Origin: a virus
Virus record (IMG/VR): IMGVR_UViG_3300032157_000001
Coordinates: 186,001-250,000 of that record
DNA length: 64,000 bases
Strand: one strand, 5' to 3'
The translations under genes were made by a program, and so were the position numbers. The notes under the pieces were generated by a model that was given only the letters and a program-made list of their open reading frames with translations, was not told the origin of the DNA and ran no database searches. Every line of letters starts with the position of its first letter. Position 1 is the first letter of the stretch. This document shows, in pieces, positions 62,121 to 64,000 of the stretch.

Positions 62121-62524
62121 GAGAATACATAGAACGAATTAAGCAGCTTGAAAAGCTCGTCAAAGAGTTTGAAAAAGAGAACAAAACTCTCCATCGTGAT
62201 TTAAGCACCAAGGATGAACAAATCGCCGATCTCAAGGAAGAACTGGCTCTAGCTAAAGATTGGAGATTAGAACTCAAGAAAAAACAAAGTATGCGTTATG
62301 CTCTTGAGTATGGTGTAGAGAAATCTGATCCAACACTCTGTGCTCGATGGGAAGACATCTACGACCGAGACGATAAGAAATTCCTTTCTAAAACCGGCTA
62401 TGTCAAAAGAGTGATCTTTACCGATCCGGGTAATCCCCGTACTGAAGATAGAGAAGCGTTGAAACTTCTTGTCGGTAAATTGAATGACGCTCATGAGTTG
62501 TACCTTAAGGAGGTTAGAAGATAA
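62117..62524 (+). CDS. WD/YxxxVxxYL family protein with N-terminal coiled coil
   Basis: 135 residues. About 55 residues of coiled coil (RIKQLEKLVKEFEKENKTLH) are fused to MRYALEYGVEKSD, RWEDIYDRDDKKFL and the tail KLNDAHELYLKEVRR. It shows the family domain being attached to an oligomerisation segment. Confidence 0.72.
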   Translation: MREYIERIKQLEKLVKEFEKENKTLHRDLSTKDEQIADLKEELALAKDWRLELKKKQSMRYALEYGVEKSDPTLCARWEDIYDRDDKKFLSKTGYVKRVIFTDPGNPRTEDREALKLLVGKLNDAHELYLKEVRR

Positions 62525-62901
62525 TGAAGTATAACATAGTATGTAAGCCTCTACCACACGATCATGAAAAAATTTACATTCGTGATTGTACCCAAAAGAA
62601 TCGTATAGTTTTTGAATGTGTCCTACTTTCTTACAGAACTGACATCAGAGTAGACATAGATGAATTTGGTATTTTATCTAATTGTAATACTGAACCAAAG
62701 GGAGAATCATTAAATGCTTTCCTAACCAAAATCAGAAAAACTCTCGTGTACTGGTGCAGAGAATTTAACGACCATGACGATGATTACCTGACGGCTATCG
62801 TAGATGGAATGGATACTCCCGATAGCATGTACAAAAAGTTGTATTGGGTAGAAGAAACACATCGATGGAATGTCGATGAAAATATCCCGATAATGGCCTA
62901 G
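62524..62901 (+). CDS. Divergent small protein, possible family member
   Basis: 125 residues. Strands IYIRDCTQKNRIVFECVLL replace the usual opening; EFNDHDDDYLTAIVDGMD resembles the tail, followed by about 24 residues. The tail-like spacing is the only link. Converges with the HTH gene. Confidence 0.55.
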   Translation: MKYNIVCKPLPHDHEKIYIRDCTQKNRIVFECVLLSYRTDIRVDIDEFGILSNCNTEPKGESLNAFLTKIRKTLVYWCREFNDHDDDYLTAIVDGMDTPDSMYKKLYWVEETHRWNVDENIPIMA

Positions 62902-63209
62902 ATAGATTTCAAGACACGATGCTTGTATGCTTTGTGAATCCGCTGTGCTTCGTTATTGTAGTCCTTGTCGTAATAAATCATAGTCCCACCACGATCCTGT
63001 CGATCAGATAGATTCTTCTTAAGTCTCTCCGGGAATAGGATGAATTGGATCAATCTCTTGTTCACTTTGAATATCCTTGCAATACCGTTTATAGACGTTC
63101 CCAAGACCTTGTAATGAAAGACGACCATTTCCCGCTGACAAGGTAAAAGTCTCGTCCTGCGGTCTAGGAATGGGTCTTTCAGGGGTATTTTCTCAGTAGT
63201 GTAGGGCAT
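62898..63209 (-). CDS. Phage HTH DNA-binding protein
   Basis: 103 residues. KIPLKDPFLDRRTRLLPCQR (7-26), then SINGIARIFKVNKRLIQFIL (39-58, a helix-turn-helix) and GGTMIYYDKD match a recurrent phage HTH protein. Probable regulator or DNA-end protein; target unknown. The promoter motif is 35 nt upstream. Confidence 0.75.
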   Translation of the reverse strand: MPYTTEKIPLKDPFLDRRTRLLPCQREMVVFHYKVLGTSINGIARIFKVNKRLIQFILFPERLKKNLSDRQDRGGTMIYYDKDYNNEAQRIHKAYKHRVLKSI

Positions 63210-63244
63210 AAATTAACGTTCAAAATGTTGGCATTTGTCATTGG

Positions 63245-63254
63245 TTATACGTAA
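63245..63254 (-). promoter_or_regulatory. Phage-type promoter (perfect TTACGTATAA), minus strand
   Basis: Perfect consensus, 35 nt before the ATG at 63209. The motif is near-palindromic at TACGTA, and it could also serve the plus-strand gene at 63283, but only the minus orientation gives the full match. Confidence 0.55.
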
Positions 63255-63282
63255 TTTCGAGCCATAAAGTTTATCCTCACAC

Positions 63283-63480
63283 ATGAAAAAAAAAGAGCAA
63301 AAGTATCTGGTTGACATCATTGAATCAGAAAGAGGTTGGGGTTCTAAAGTAGATGAGACCCTTGAATTCGATACGGAGCAGGAAGCCAAGGACTATTGCA
63401 AAGAATACAACAAGCGTAACAAAGAAGATGTAGCACCAGATTGGTATACAAGGGCTGATTATGTTGGCCCGAAATCATAA
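63283..63480 (+). CDS. Conserved small phage protein
   Basis: 65 residues: YLVDIIESERGWGSKVDETL, then EQEAKDYCKEYN and the end DWYTRADYVGPKS match a widespread phage hypothetical of about this length. Function unknown. Confidence 0.7.
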   Translation: MKKKEQKYLVDIIESERGWGSKVDETLEFDTEQEAKDYCKEYNKRNKEDVAPDWYTRADYVGPKS

Positions 63481-63511
63481 CACAATTATCTTATAGCAAC
63501 AACAATTATTT

Positions 63512-63964
63512 ATGGCAATCAAAGTTCTCACAAAAAAGTCAACAAAGACTAAAAGAAAAACCACACCACATTACAAACTGGTGTATGATTACATGATCGG
63601 TGATGCAGACGGCTACACCAAAGAAGAAGTACAAATCTCTTTGGATAATCCATACGTCGAAAAATATTGTCGATTACTCAATAAACTCAAACCAGTCAAA
63701 GGTACTTGGGGTTTAATTCTGGATGAAGAGACAATCAAGAAAGCATACAAGGAAAAACAGATTAATGCAAAGGATATGAGTCTTCTTCTTAAACTCATGT
63801 TCGAACCCGACTATGACGATGATCAGGAAGAAGAGGATCAATATGCACAAGAATTCTTTGAGGGTGTTAGATCAGACTCTGAATACACCTTCCTAGTGTT
63901 CCAAGGAGTATCGCTGTACTACATCAACGAATATGGTGAAACACAACAGACCAACATAAAGTAA
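63512..63964 (+). CDS. Hypothetical acidic phage protein
   Basis: 150 residues with a basic start (MAIKVLTKKSTKTKRKTTPH) and an acidic centre (DYDDDQEEEDQYAQEF). HYKLVYDYMIGDADGYTKEE suggests a helical domain conserved in related phages. Stop-start overlap with the final gene. Confidence 0.7.
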   Translation: MAIKVLTKKSTKTKRKTTPHYKLVYDYMIGDADGYTKEEVQISLDNPYVEKYCRLLNKLKPVKGTWGLILDEETIKKAYKEKQINAKDMSLLLKLMFEPDYDDDQEEEDQYAQEFFEGVRSDSEYTFLVFQGVSLYYINEYGETQQTNIK

Positions 63965-64000
63965 TGGGAATACAAACACATCATCAAGTCGCACAAGATT
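63964..64000 (+). CDS. Partial CDS at the window end
   Basis: Begins MGIQTHHQVAQD and is cut by the window edge. The one-base overlap with the preceding stop fits the operon pattern. Confidence 0.5.
   Translation, partial: MGIQTHHQVAQD

Noticed and set aside
1-64000. Genome-wide recoding of UAG as a sense codon
   Set aside because: Roughly 15 genes in the window end in TAG where the frame closes again within a few codons, and gene junctions fit TAG as a true stop. Only local readthrough remains worth testing.
1-64000. CRISPR array
   Set aside because: No series of identical direct repeats with regular spacers was seen; the only repeated short elements are promoters and the CCAGTACTGG palindrome.
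1-64000. Insertion sequences or transposons
   Set aside because: I found no transposase gene and no pair of terminal inverted repeats flanking a gene.

Overview
The window is about 64 kb of a large, tailed Bacteroidetes-type phage genome. The main clues are a T4-like rIIA/rIIB pair, a T4 Rnl1-type RNA ligase, a PIF1-type helicase, a tRNA cluster, dense operons of small genes joined by ATGA overlaps, almost no Shine-Dalgarno sequences, and promoters of the Bacteroidetes kind (TTG, about 20 nt, TAnnTTTG). No capsid, terminase, portal or polymerase gene is visible. This is accessory and early/middle territory, so host and lineage are inferred.

Layout. 1-1.35 kb: three plus-strand genes. 1.34-11.5 kb: minus strand, with a tRNA/structured-RNA block (2.3-4.4 kb), an RNA ligase operon, rIIB, rIIA and an exported protein. 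11.6-22.8 kb: plus strand, with a bestrophin-like channel, PIF1 helicase, RmlC-like epimerase, R2K ATP-grasp enzyme, M28-like zinc peptidase and a deoxynucleotidase. 22.8-23.7 kb: minus strand, including a protein with an HExxHxxGxxH zinc site. 23.8-36.9 kb: plus strand, with NADAR, peptide deformylase, a vWA protein, a ParB/Srx-fold protein, a C39-like peptidase, a PD-(D/E)XK nuclease and a SLOG protein. 37.0-38.8 kb: a short minus operon. 39.0-39.24 kb: a 200-nt tRNA-like element. 39.2-49.8 kb: plus strand, with a CoaB-like/class II aldolase fusion, a DUF262 protein, a Lar-type protein and a Vsr-like endonuclease. 49.8-52.1 kb: a minus operon. 52.1-53.8 kb: plus strand, ending in a probable surface lipoprotein. 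53.8-55.5 kb: a lone minus-strand adhesin-like gene. 55.7-62.9 kb: a long plus-strand array of tiny proteins. 62.9-64 kb: a minus-strand HTH protein, then plus-strand genes running off the end.

Two patterns dominate. First, a phage promoter, TTACGTATAA with variants, stands 6-8 nt before the start codon at a dozen operon heads, implying leaderless mRNAs; weaker-spaced copies precede several others. Second, roughly 20-25 small proteins, mostly at 44-63 kb, share one architecture: an Arg-Tyr-initiated strand, a Trp-Asp (WD) or Tyr-Asp (YD) centre, and a C-terminal helix of the form L-N-x-E-x-x-x-Y-x-x-x-V-x-x-Y-[LI]. The same tail also ends otherwise unrelated proteins, such as the Lar-type protein. 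This expanded family is the best candidate here for an undescribed system.

The RNA ligase, the tRNAs with odd anticodon arms, NADAR, Lar, DUF262, SLOG and rII genes suggest a counter-defence programme. RmlC, ATP-grasp, M28 and the CoaB/aldolase fusion suggest small-molecule or surface chemistry.
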